Assembly (NCBI GenBank): GCA_019683665.1
Contig: JADGIB010000144.1
Location: 1 to 8,732 of the forward strand
DNA length: 8,732 bases
Source of the DNA: Solirubrobacteraceae bacterium
Lineage (GTDB): Bacteria; Actinomycetota; Thermoleophilia; Solirubrobacterales; Solirubrobacteraceae
Reading direction: 5' to 3'
The notes under the pieces are model-generated. The model saw only the letters and a list, made by a program, of their open reading frames with translations. It ran no database searches and was not told where the DNA came from. Positions 1-6,463 of this stretch are shown here, piece after piece. Numbering within the stretch: the stretch's first letter is position 1; every line of letters begins with the position of its first letter. The translations under genes were made by a program, and so were the position numbers.

Positions 1-43
1 GTGTGGCACCGGGCGTCGGACAGGTCGATGCCAGGTGCCACAC
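1..43. repeat. Long imperfect hairpin downstream of the last gene
   Basis: Bases 1-10 (gtgtggcacc) are the exact reverse complement of bases 34-43. The pairing continues inward to 17/27, with one G-A mismatch (11/33) and one G-U wobble (15/29) when read on the plus strand, leaving a 9-nt loop at 18-26. It lies 22 nt after the stop codon of the minus-strand SDR, so it could act as a transcription terminator or mRNA 3'-end stabiliser. No T-run follows it on the minus strand within the window. It could equally be one copy of an interspersed palindromic (REP-like) element. The window edge cuts off any further extension of the stem. The structure is seen directly; its role is inferred. Confidence 0.6.
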
Positions 44-65
44 GTCTCCGGGGCCCGGGCGGCGG

Positions 66-962
66 TCAGGCCGGCGCGGGGAGGCCGAACCGGACGCCGG
101 TCAGGCGCTCGGACGCCGCCCACAGGGCGCGGGCCAGCTGCGGGTCGCGCGCCCGCGCCGACGGGCGGCCGATCCGGGGCGGGCCCCACAGCTCGAGCGG
201 GCCGCCCGGCACGACGTACGCGCCGCCCGGGAGGTCCTCGGCGATCGCGTGCAGCGTCGTGCGGGCGCCGGACTCGGGGCTCGGGCCGAGCAGGCGGCTC
301 GCGTGGCCGATGACGAGGTCCTGCAGCCGGCTGGCGGTCGAGCGGTGGAGGTTCGTCGCCACCCAGCCCGGGTGGACGGCGAGCGCGCGCACCGGCGAGC
401 CGGCCGCGGCCAGGCGCCGCTGCAGCTCGGCGGCGAACAGGAGGTTCGCCAGCTTCGACTGCGCGTACGCGCCCCACGGCGCGTAGCGCCGCCGCTCCCA
501 GTTGAGGTCGTCGAGGTCGACGCGGCCGAAGCGGTGCGCGGGCGACGAGACGACGACGACGCGGTCGGCGACCCGGCCCAGCAGGAGGTTCACGAGCGCG
601 AAGTGGCCGAGGTGGTTCGTCGCCAGCTGCAGCTCGAACCCGTCGGCGGTGCGCAGCAGCGGCGTGGCCATCACCCCCGCGTTGGCGACGAGCACGTCGA
701 GCGGCCCGTCCCAGGCCGCCGCGAACGCGCGCACCGACCGCAGGTCGGCGAGGTCGACGATCCGCACCTCGCGCGCGCCCGGCACCGTCGCCGCCGCGGC
801 CTCCCCGCGCCCGCGGTCGCGGACGGCGAGCACGACCCGCGCGCCGGCCGCCCCGAGCGCCCGCGCGACCGCGAGCCCGACGCCGCTGGAGGCGCCGGTG
901 ACGACGACGGTCCGGCTCGCGACGCGGGCCGGTCCGGGCCGGCTGGCGGGCGGCGCGCCCAC
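66..962 (-). CDS. SDR family NAD(P)-dependent oxidoreductase
   Basis: Predicted 298-aa short-chain dehydrogenase/reductase, presumably a cytosolic NAD(P)-dependent alcohol or carbonyl oxidoreductase. The sequence shows a complete fold signature: the nucleotide-binding TGASSGVG at residues 22-29, NAG at 94-96, NHLGHF at 116-121, the catalytic serine region VVVSS near 136-140, and the YAQSK active-site motif with Tyr166 and Lys170. The NHLGHF and SSxAH style resembles the retinol-dehydrogenase/WWOX-like SDRs, which often are NADPH-preferring; the real substrate is unknown. The start is a GTG at 960-962, chosen because it is the only usable start between the GntR stop codon and the glycine motif. 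It has no convincing Shine-Dalgarno sequence. The gene begins 8 nt after the GntR stop, so the two are probably cotranscribed and translation may be coupled. The open frame continues upstream into the regulator, but that part is a shadow frame. Confidence 0.9.
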   Translation of the reverse strand: MGAPPASRPGPARVASRTVVVTGASSGVGLAVARALGAAGARVVLAVRDRGRGEAAAATVPGAREVRIVDLADLRSVRAFAAAWDGPLDVLVANAGVMATPLLRTADGFELQLATNHLGHFALVNLLLGRVADRVVVVSSPAHRFGRVDLDDLNWERRRYAPWGAYAQSKLANLLFAAELQRRLAAAGSPVRALAVHPGWVATNLHRSTASRLQDLVIGHASRLLGPSPESGARTTLHAIAEDLPGGAYVVPGGPLELWGPPRIGRPSARARDPQLARALWAASERLTGVRFGLPAPA

Positions 963-970
963 GCCCGCGG

Positions 971-1663
971 CTACGAGGCGGGGGCGCCGGCCGCGTCCTC
1001 GGCGGCGCGCTGACGGCGGTTGCGCGCCTCGATCGTGCGCAGCTTGTGCTCGCGGGCGAAGCGCTCGATCTCGTCGGGATCGCGCCCCTCCTCGAGCATG
1101 ACGATGAGCTCCTCGTGCTCGTCGATCGACGGGCGGCCGCGCGTCATCGGGAAGTAGATCGTCGAGCGCATCGCGTTCAGCCGCTGCTGGGCCTCCTCGA
1201 CCTGGCGGCGCAGCAGCCGGTTCGGGCAGCGCTCCCAGATGATCCGGTGGAACGCCTCGTTGTGCTCGGTGAGGCCGAGGATGTCGAGCTCCTCGACGTC
1301 CGCGTACATCTCGCGGTCGATCTCGCGCATCCGGGCGAAGTCGTCGGCGGTCATGTGCGGCGCGGCGCGGGCGGTGACGAACCCCTCCAGGAGCGCGAGC
1401 GACTCGATCGCCTCCGCCCACGACTCCTGGTCTCGCGGCGCGACCTGCGCGCCCGCGTGGCGCTGGTAGATGACCCAGTGCTCGGCCTCCAGGCGGCGGA
1501 TGGCCTCTCGCACCGGCATCGGGCTCACCCCCAGCTCGCGGCCGATCGTGTCGATGACGAGCCGGTAGCCCGGCGGGTACGTGCCGTCGAGGATGCGGCG
1601 CCGCAGCACCTCGTAGACCTGCTCCTGCTTGCTCTGCGACTTCTTCGCACCGGTGCGAGCCAT
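971..1663 (-). CDS. GntR family transcriptional regulator, FadR/FCD subfamily
   Basis: Predicted 230-aa DNA-binding regulator. The N-terminal winged helix-turn-helix spans about residues 14-76 and carries the family's typical segments: ILDGTYPPGYRL at 24-35, then ELGVSPMPVREAIRRLEAE at 43-61 with the recognition helix. An FCD effector domain follows at about 85-215. It keeps the residues that bind a metal ion in many FCD proteins: Asn135 and His139 (in HNEAFH), His183 and His206. Such regulators bind small organic acids or other catabolic intermediates and usually repress a neighbouring operon. The ATG at 1661-1663 is preceded by AAGGAA, a good ribosome-binding site at close spacing. The 91-nt gap upstream contains a palindrome that could be its operator. 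By position it most likely controls the adjacent oxidoreductase genes, itself included; that is inference, and the ligand is unknown. Confidence 0.95.
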   Translation of the reverse strand: MARTGAKKSQSKQEQVYEVLRRRILDGTYPPGYRLVIDTIGRELGVSPMPVREAIRRLEAEHWVIYQRHAGAQVAPRDQESWAEAIESLALLEGFVTARAAPHMTADDFARMREIDREMYADVEELDILGLTEHNEAFHRIIWERCPNRLLRRQVEEAQQRLNAMRSTIYFPMTRGRPSIDEHEELIVMLEEGRDPDEIERFAREHKLRTIEARNRRQRAAEDAAGAPAS

Positions 1664-1754
1664 GTTCCTTCAGATTACCTGTTCGTTCATGATCGCCATG
1701 TCGCAGACCGGTCGCGTCGATGCGATCTGATGTCGTACGCGATCACCCCGGCGC
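1664..1754 (-). promoter_or_regulatory. Spacer upstream of the GntR gene with a candidate operator palindrome
   Basis: This is the only sizeable gap inside the gene series. At 1712-1725 it contains TCGCGTCGATGCGA, a 14-bp inverted repeat with six of seven pairs matched (TCGC/GCGA arms around TCGA). GntR-type regulators bind short palindromes close to their own promoters, so this is a reasonable operator candidate. The bases just before the regulator's ribosome-binding site (AGGTAATCT on the minus strand) are locally AT-richer and include TAATCT, which could be a -10 element, but no clear -35 is visible. In so GC-rich a genome short palindromes arise by chance, so the call is tentative. Confidence 0.3.
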
Positions 1755-2424
1755 TCAGGCGGCGTTGTGGGCCGTCCACCCCATCGAGACGCCGAGCGTC
1801 TCGCCGCTGATGTAGCGCGCCTCGTCGGAGAGCAGGAACGCGACCGCGTCGGCGACGTCCTGCGGCTCGACCCACAGCCCCGGCATCGGGTTGATCGCCT
1901 CGAGCGCCGGCCGCACGTCGTCGAGCGTCGGGTGCTCGAGGTCGGGGGCGAAGTGGCGGAAGCTCGCCTCGTTGCGGATCATCGGCGTGTTCACCGTCGT
2001 CGGGCAGACCGCGTTGACGGTGATCCCGTACGGCGCCGCCTCGACCGCCGCGCACTTCGCCAGGCCGATCGCGCCCCACTTCGACGACGTGTCGTGGGCG
2101 GTGCTCGCGAACCCGCCGCGTTCGCGACGAGCCCGTCGATCCGCCCGAGCGCGTCGATCGTCGAGGCGACGAACGCGTCGACCTGGGCCGAGTCGGTCAC
2201 GTCGACGCGGGCGCTGTGGACGCGGCGGCCCTCGGCCCGCACGAGCCGGCCGTCTCCTCGAGGTCCTCCGGGGTCGCCGGCTCGTACGGCGCCCACTCCA
2301 TCGGCGCGGCGACGTCGCAGATCGCGACGTCGGCGCCCTGGCGCGCGAGCGTCACCGCGTGCGCGCGGCCCTGCGCCCGCGCCGCGCCGGTGATGAGGAC
2401 GACCCGCCCGTCGAACCTGCCCAT
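1755..2424 (-). pseudogene. Broken mycofactocin-type short-chain dehydrogenase
   Basis: Pieces of one SDR lie end to end in three different frames. The ATG at 2424 opens with MGRFDGRVVLITGAARAQGR, close to the TGAARGQGRSHA signature of mycofactocin-coupled SDRs. That frame is lost near 2246-2252, where one missing C would explain the shift. The second frame carries LVRAEGRRV, the DVTD segment and LVANAAG to about 2111. The third frame runs from about 2114 to the TGA at 1755, with SSKWGAIGL, ITVNAV, TTVNTPMI and a typical SDR C-terminus. About 50-55 residues between NAG and the active-site lysine are absent, including the catalytic serine strand. The position of the catalytic tyrosine reads Asp (GAC at 2091-2093, where TAC would give Tyr). 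Total coding content is about 222 residues against roughly 270-285 in the family. It starts 12 nt after the GMC stop, at the 3' end of the operon. Two frame changes plus a deletion argue for decay, though sequencing error could explain the single-base shifts. Confidence 0.85.
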
Positions 2425-2436
2425 GCCTGCTGCCCC

Positions 2437-4098
2437 CTACGTCGTGATCGCCGACCAGCGGTCGACGAGATGCCGTGCCGTGCGGCGCGCGAGCGCCTGA
2501 AGGGTGAGGGTCGGGTTGTGGCCGCCCATCGTCGGGAAGACCGACGCGCCGAGGATCCCGAGGTTCGGCGACGCGTGCGCGAACCCGTGGGCGTCGACGA
2601 CCGACGTCGCCGGGTCGGTCCCCATCCGGGTGCCGCCGAACGCGTGGCGGCCCTCGATGTGGACGGGCGCGTCCCACGTCTCCGTCGCCCCCATCGCGCG
2701 CAGCCACTCGTGCAGCCGCGCGCGGAGGAAGGCCACCGCCCGCTCCTCGTGCTCGGTGAGCCGGTGCGTGACGCGGATGACCGGCACGCCGAGCCGGTCG
2801 GTGACGTGCGGGTCGAGGTCGAGGCGGTTGTGGACGTACGGCGGCGCGTCGTACTGGGCGTAGACGGCGCCGACCGACTGCGCGTGGCGCGCCATCCACG
2901 CCTTCCACCGCGCGCCCCAGCGCGGCAGGCCCGGCGGGCGGACGTCCCGGGCGAACGCGATCGGGGTGTGCTCGGCGAACGCGGTCAGCATCCCGCCGCT
3001 GACGAACCCGAGCCCCTCGTGGTCGAAGTTGTCGCCGTTGAAGTCGTCCAGGCACGTGACCTGCGAGCCGACCCCGGTCCACGTGTTCAGGCGCCGCCCC
3101 GGGAACAGCCCGTGGACGAACGGGCAGATGTGGGCCATGAAGTGGGCGCCGACCTGGCCGTGGTCGTTGGCGAGCCCGTCGGGGAACGCCGGCGAGCGCG
3201 ACAGCAGCAGCAGGCGGACGTTCTCGAACGTGTACGCGGCCAGCAGCACGGCGCGGGCGCGCGCGACCCGCTCGCGGCCCTCGGCGTCGAGGTAGCGCAC
3301 GCCGGTCGTCCGCCCGTCGCCGTCGACGAGGATCTCCAGCGCGCGGGCGCCGGTCGCGATCCGCAGCCGCCCGGTCGCCTCCGCGCGCGGGATGACGTTC
3401 AGGTGCGTGGCGCCCTTCGCGTCGGTGTGGCACACGTTGTGCATGCAGAAGCCGCAGTACGTGCAGGCCGGGCGCCCGTCGTAGGGCTGCGAGTTGATGC
3501 TCGCCGGGGCCGGGAACGGGTGCCAGCCGAGCCGGCGCGCGGCGTCGGCCGCCAGCTCCGACCAGCCGGTCGGGCGCAGCGGCGGCATCGGGAACGGGCC
3601 GCTGCGCTCGCCCTCGAAGACGTTCGCCCCGGCCGCCCCGGCGACGCCGATCGCCGCCTCGACCGCGGCGTAGTCGGGCTCCAGCTCCTCGTAGGTGAGC
3701 GGCCAGTCGGCGAGCGTCGAGCCGGGCGGGATCGCGCCGGGGCCGTAGCGCTCGATCGTCGCGCTGCGGGTGCGGAACGCGTGCGGCAGCAGCCGGATCG
3801 ACAGGCCCTCGTAGTGGATCGTCGTCCCGCCGACGGCGTTGCCCATCATCATCGGGTGCGGCGACGGGCCGGCCTCCTCGCCCTCGTGGGCGCGCCAGGT
3901 CGGGATCTCGTGCTTGGACTTCGGCTCCGACAGCCGCGCGTGGGCGACGTTGGCGATCTCGTCGAAGCGGGCCGCGCCGGCGTCCAGCCGCGGGCCGGCC
4001 TCGAGGCCGAGGACCTCGACGCCAGCGGCGGTGAGGACGTCGGCGGCCACGCCGCCGGCCGCGCCCATCCCGACGATGACGACGTCAGCGCCCGGCAT
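2437..4098 (-). CDS. GMC oxidoreductase, gluconate 2-dehydrogenase large-subunit type
   Basis: Predicted 553-aa FAD-dependent dehydrogenase that would oxidise an alcohol or sugar hydroxyl. The N-terminus has the dinucleotide-binding VGMGAAGG at 9-16, with the acidic Glu33 ending the second strand. The second family region, MMMGNAVGGTTIHYEG, lies at 83-98. The C-terminal catalytic part has GRHAFGGTRMG at 483-493 and GGHNPTLTLQAL at 525-536, with the His527-Asn528 pair in the usual active-site position. Four cysteines at 212, 215, 218 and 223 (CxxCxxCxxxxC) sit where the electron-transferring 3Fe-4S cluster lies in bacterial FAD-glucose dehydrogenases and related enzymes, so the enzyme is probably a dehydrogenase rather than an H2O2-producing oxidase. 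There is no signal peptide or membrane segment. The ATG at 4098 has a strong GGAGG at 4105-4109 with 6-nt spacing and overlaps the end of the small-subunit gene by 14 nt, so the two are probably translationally coupled. The substrate is not predictable. Confidence 0.92.
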   Translation of the reverse strand: MPGADVVIVGMGAAGGVAADVLTAAGVEVLGLEAGPRLDAGAARFDEIANVAHARLSEPKSKHEIPTWRAHEGEEAGPSPHPMMMGNAVGGTTIHYEGLSIRLLPHAFRTRSATIERYGPGAIPPGSTLADWPLTYEELEPDYAAVEAAIGVAGAAGANVFEGERSGPFPMPPLRPTGWSELAADAARRLGWHPFPAPASINSQPYDGRPACTYCGFCMHNVCHTDAKGATHLNVIPRAEATGRLRIATGARALEILVDGDGRTTGVRYLDAEGRERVARARAVLLAAYTFENVRLLLLSRSPAFPDGLANDHGQVGAHFMAHICPFVHGLFPGRRLNTWTGVGSQVTCLDDFNGDNFDHEGLGFVSGGMLTAFAEHTPIAFARDVRPPGLPRWGARWKAWMARHAQSVGAVYAQYDAPPYVHNRLDLDPHVTDRLGVPVIRVTHRLTEHEERAVAFLRARLHEWLRAMGATETWDAPVHIEGRHAFGGTRMGTDPATSVVDAHGFAHASPNLGILGASVFPTMGGHNPTLTLQALARRTARHLVDRWSAITT

Positions 4099-4489
4099 CG
4101 CCGGCCTCCGACGGCGGCGCGTCGAGCGCCTGCTCGGCCGCGCTCCACACCCGCCGCGGGCCCGGGTAGCCGAGCAGCCGCCAGCCCGCCCCGCCGGCGT
4201 TCCCGCCGTGGCTGGGGTCGCCGAACATCCCCTCGAGCACGTGCGCGCGCACGAGCTCGAAGAACGGCGTCCCCTCGAGCTCGCGCAGGCGCGCGTCCTG
4301 CGCCGCGGGCGGCAGGTCGGCGAAGCCCTCCAGCGCCGCCACCCCGTCCGCGTACGCGGCGGCGTGGTGGGCGTAGGGCCCCTGGAGCGCGCGCTCGATG
4401 TACGTCACCGCGCCGGCCTGGACCGCGCCGGGCCCGTGCTCGTCGGGCGGGATCAGGCGGTCGGCGATGGCCTCGAGCACCTCACGCAC
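4085..4489 (-). CDS. Gluconate 2-dehydrogenase subunit 3 family protein (GMC small subunit)
   Basis: Predicted 134-aa partner of the GMC flavoprotein. The sequence matches the small-subunit family (Gluconate_2-dh3) from end to end: ADRLIPPDEHGPGA at 9-22, a tyrosine-containing helix at 29-47, and the late motif EGMFGDPSHGGNAGGAGWRLLGYPG at about 85-109. In characterised relatives this subunit is needed for folding and for Tat export of the flavoprotein complex, and it carries the twin-arginine signal. Here the protein starts directly at the mature domain and has no signal, so the complex may stay in the cytoplasm. The GTG start at 4487-4489 overlaps the end of the aldo-keto reductase by 8 nt and has an excellent ribosome-binding site (4497-4501). 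That makes a longer, signal-bearing version unlikely, since the upstream DNA is already coding in another frame. No cytochrome c subunit is present nearby. Confidence 0.88.
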   Translation of the reverse strand: MREVLEAIADRLIPPDEHGPGAVQAGAVTYIERALQGPYAHHAAAYADGVAALEGFADLPPAAQDARLRELEGTPFFELVRAHVLEGMFGDPSHGGNAGGAGWRLLGYPGPRRVWSAAEQALDAPPSEAGDAGR

Positions 4490-5516
4490 GGCGGCGCCTC
4501 CGGGCCGCGTCCAGCGCCGGGTTCTCGAGGCCGGCGTCCGCCGGGTTGAGGACCGTGCCGGGCGGCACGATCTCGTCGATGCGGTCGAGCACGTCGGCGG
4601 GGAGCGCGACGTCGGCCGCGGCGAGCTGGCTCTCGAGGTGCGCCATCGTCCGCGGGCCGATGATCGGCGCGGTGACCGCCGGGTGCTCGAGGACGAACGC
4701 GATCGCCATCTCGATGAGCGTCAGCCCGGCCTCCTCGGCCAGCGCGCCGAGCTGCCGGGCGGCGCGGATCTTCACCTGGTTGGCCGGCAGCGACGGGTCG
4801 AAGATGTCGGTGAGCCGCGCGCGGGCGGGCGACGCCGGCCACGGCTCCTCCCCGCCGGTGCCGTAGCGGCCGGTGAGGAAGCCGCCGGCCAGCGGGCTCC
4901 ACGGGATCACGCCGATCCCGTGGCGCTCGCAGACCGGGAGCACCTCGGCCTCGACGCCCCGGTTGAGGATCGAGTACGGCGGCTGCTCGGTGTGGGGGCG
5001 GATGAGCCGCCGGTCGCGCGCGACCCACTGCGCCTCGACGAGCAGCGACGGCGGGTACGTCGAAGTGCCGAAGGCGCGGATCTTGCCCTGCCGGACGAGG
5101 TCGGTGAGCGCGTCGAGCGTCTCCTCCAGGTCGGTCTCGGGCGTCGGGCGGTGCAGCTGGTAGAGGTCGATCCAGTCGGTCTGCAGCCGCCGCAGCGAGT
5201 CCTCGACGGCCTGGGCGATCCAGCGCCGCGACGCGCCGCGGCGGTTGGGGTCGGGGTCGTCGCCGACCGGGAAGACGAGCTTCGTCGCGAGGACGACCCG
5301 GTCGCGGCGGCCCTTCAGGGCGCGGCCGACGATCTCCTCCGAGCCGCCGGCCGAGTAGACGTCGGCGGTGTCGATGAAGTCGATCCCGGCGTCGAGCGCG
5401 GCGTGGATGATGCGGATCGCCTCGTCGCCGTCGGTCCCCCAGGGGCCGAGCATCATCGCGCCGAGGCACAGCTTGCTGACCGAGATGCCCGTGCGGCCGA
5501 GCGGACGGTGCTCCAT
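4482..5516 (-). CDS. Aldo/keto reductase
   Basis: Predicted 344-aa NADPH-dependent aldo-keto reductase of usual family length with a TIM-barrel fold, expected to interconvert aldehydes or ketones and alcohols in the cytoplasm. The complete catalytic tetrad is visible: Asp49 and Tyr54 in IDFIDTADVY, Lys79 in LATK, and His122 in DLYQLHRP. The start MEHRPLGRTGISVSKLCLGAM and the later VIPWSPLAGGFLTGRY are typical of bacterial AKRs of the YajO/Tas-like or voltage-gated-channel-beta-like groups. The C-terminal IIGPRTMAHLE segment corresponds to the cofactor phosphate-binding region. It ends in a run of arginines that overlaps the next gene. The ATG at 5516 has GAGGAG at 5525-5530 with 8-nt spacing and lies 14 nt after the esterase stop, so it belongs to the same operon. 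In this setting it may process the aldehyde or ketone released after ester cleavage; that is inference. Confidence 0.94.
   Translation of the reverse strand: MEHRPLGRTGISVSKLCLGAMMLGPWGTDGDEAIRIIHAALDAGIDFIDTADVYSAGGSEEIVGRALKGRRDRVVLATKLVFPVGDDPDPNRRGASRRWIAQAVEDSLRRLQTDWIDLYQLHRPTPETDLEETLDALTDLVRQGKIRAFGTSTYPPSLLVEAQWVARDRRLIRPHTEQPPYSILNRGVEAEVLPVCERHGIGVIPWSPLAGGFLTGRYGTGGEEPWPASPARARLTDIFDPSLPANQVKIRAARQLGALAEEAGLTLIEMAIAFVLEHPAVTAPIIGPRTMAHLESQLAAADVALPADVLDRIDEIVPPGTVLNPADAGLENPALDAARRRRRA
4497..4501 (-). promoter_or_regulatory. Ribosome-binding site fixing the GTG start of the GMC small subunit
   Basis: The minus strand reads GGAGG followed by CGCCGCC and then GTG, a near-ideal Shine-Dalgarno sequence with 7-nt spacing. 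It lies within the last codons of the aldo-keto reductase gene. It supports the short, signal-less form of the small subunit and suggests translational coupling with the upstream gene. Confidence 0.7.
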
Positions 5517-5530
5517 CGGGGCTGCTCCTC

Positions 5531-6463
5531 TCAGGACAGGACGCGCGCGAGCGCGGCGTCGGACAACGCGGTGGCGCGCCGGCTGACCGCCGCCTCGGGG
5601 GCGACGACGTCGAAGGCGTGCGGCACGTCCGGGAAGACGTGCAGCTCGACCGGCACGCCCGCGGCGGCGAGGCGCGCCGCGTAGTCGAGGTTCTCGTGCA
5701 GGAAGCCGTCGAGGCCGCCGACGTGGAGGTAGGCGGGCGGCAGGCCGGCGAGGTCCTCGGCCCGGGCGGGCGCCGCGTAGGCGGGCACGTCGTCGGTGCC
5801 GTAGCGCGGGCCGAGGTACTGGCGCCAGGCGAACGCGTTCATCTCCCGCGGCCAGATCGCCAGCAGGTCCCAGCGGCTGGAGACCGTCACCTGGCGGTCG
5901 TCGAGCATCGGGTAGACGAGGTGCTGGTGGACGAGCGCCGGCCCCTCGTCGCGGGCGCGCAGCGCGCAGGCGGCGGCGAGGCCCGCGCCGGCGCTGGAGC
6001 CGCCGACGGCGATCCGGTCCGGGTCGACGCCGAGGGCCGGCGCGTCGTCGCGCACGCCGCGCAGGACGGCGAAGGCGTCGTCGAGCGCGCCGGGGTACGG
6101 CGTCTCCGGGGCCAGGCGGTAGGCGACCGACACGGCGACGCAGCCGGTCGCGGCGACGAGCCGGTCCAGGAACGGCTGGTCCTGGTCGTGGCTGCCCATG
6201 ATGAGCCCGCCGCCGTGCAGCCAGACGAGCGCGGCGGCGGGGCGCGCGGGCGGCGGCGCCGGCCGGTAGATCCGCACCGGCACGCCGGCGAGCTCGCGCT
6301 CCTCGCGCTCGACGCCCGGCGGCGGCACCGGGTCGTAGGGCACCCGCGGCGGCATGGCCCGCATCTCGGCCAGCAGCTCGAGCGTCGGCTCCGGGCCCCG
6401 CTCGCCGAGCGTGAAGCGGCCGTCGGCCTCGATCCCGGCAATGACCTCCGGGTCCATCGGCAT
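5531..6463 (-). CDS. Alpha/beta-hydrolase esterase, hormone-sensitive lipase family
   Basis: Predicted 310-aa carboxylesterase of HSL (family IV) type. The oxyanion-hole motif HGGG is at 83-86. The nucleophile elbow reads GSSAG at 155-159 with Ser157, where many relatives have GDSAG. The remaining triad members are Asp252 in GGLDGF and His282 in VPHAF. An N-terminal cap segment covers about residues 1-50. There is no signal peptide, so the enzyme is probably cytosolic. It starts with an ATG that overlaps the monooxygenase stop as TGATG (a second ATG lies two codons in), and it has no strong ribosome-binding site of its own, which fits translational coupling. Directly following a Baeyer-Villiger enzyme, it most likely hydrolyses the ester or lactone that enzyme makes, as HapD does after HapE in 4-hydroxyacetophenone degradation. 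The exact ester is unknown. Confidence 0.94.
   Translation of the reverse strand: MPMDPEVIAGIEADGRFTLGERGPEPTLELLAEMRAMPPRVPYDPVPPPGVEREERELAGVPVRIYRPAPPPARPAAALVWLHGGGLIMGSHDQDQPFLDRLVAATGCVAVSVAYRLAPETPYPGALDDAFAVLRGVRDDAPALGVDPDRIAVGGSSAGAGLAAACALRARDEGPALVHQHLVYPMLDDRQVTVSSRWDLLAIWPREMNAFAWRQYLGPRYGTDDVPAYAAPARAEDLAGLPPAYLHVGGLDGFLHENLDYAARLAAAGVPVELHVFPDVPHAFDVVAPEAAVSRRATALSDAALARVLS

Noticed and set aside
66..1421. A single 451-aa protein fusing the regulator region to the SDR
   Set aside because: The part upstream of 962 is an out-of-frame reading of the GntR gene; the SDR starts at the GTG at 962.
1891..4866. A 991-codon plus-strand open frame spanning the GMC genes
   Set aside because: It is antisense to well-supported genes, its translation is Arg/Ala/Pro-rich with no family motif, and long shadow frames are expected at this GC content.
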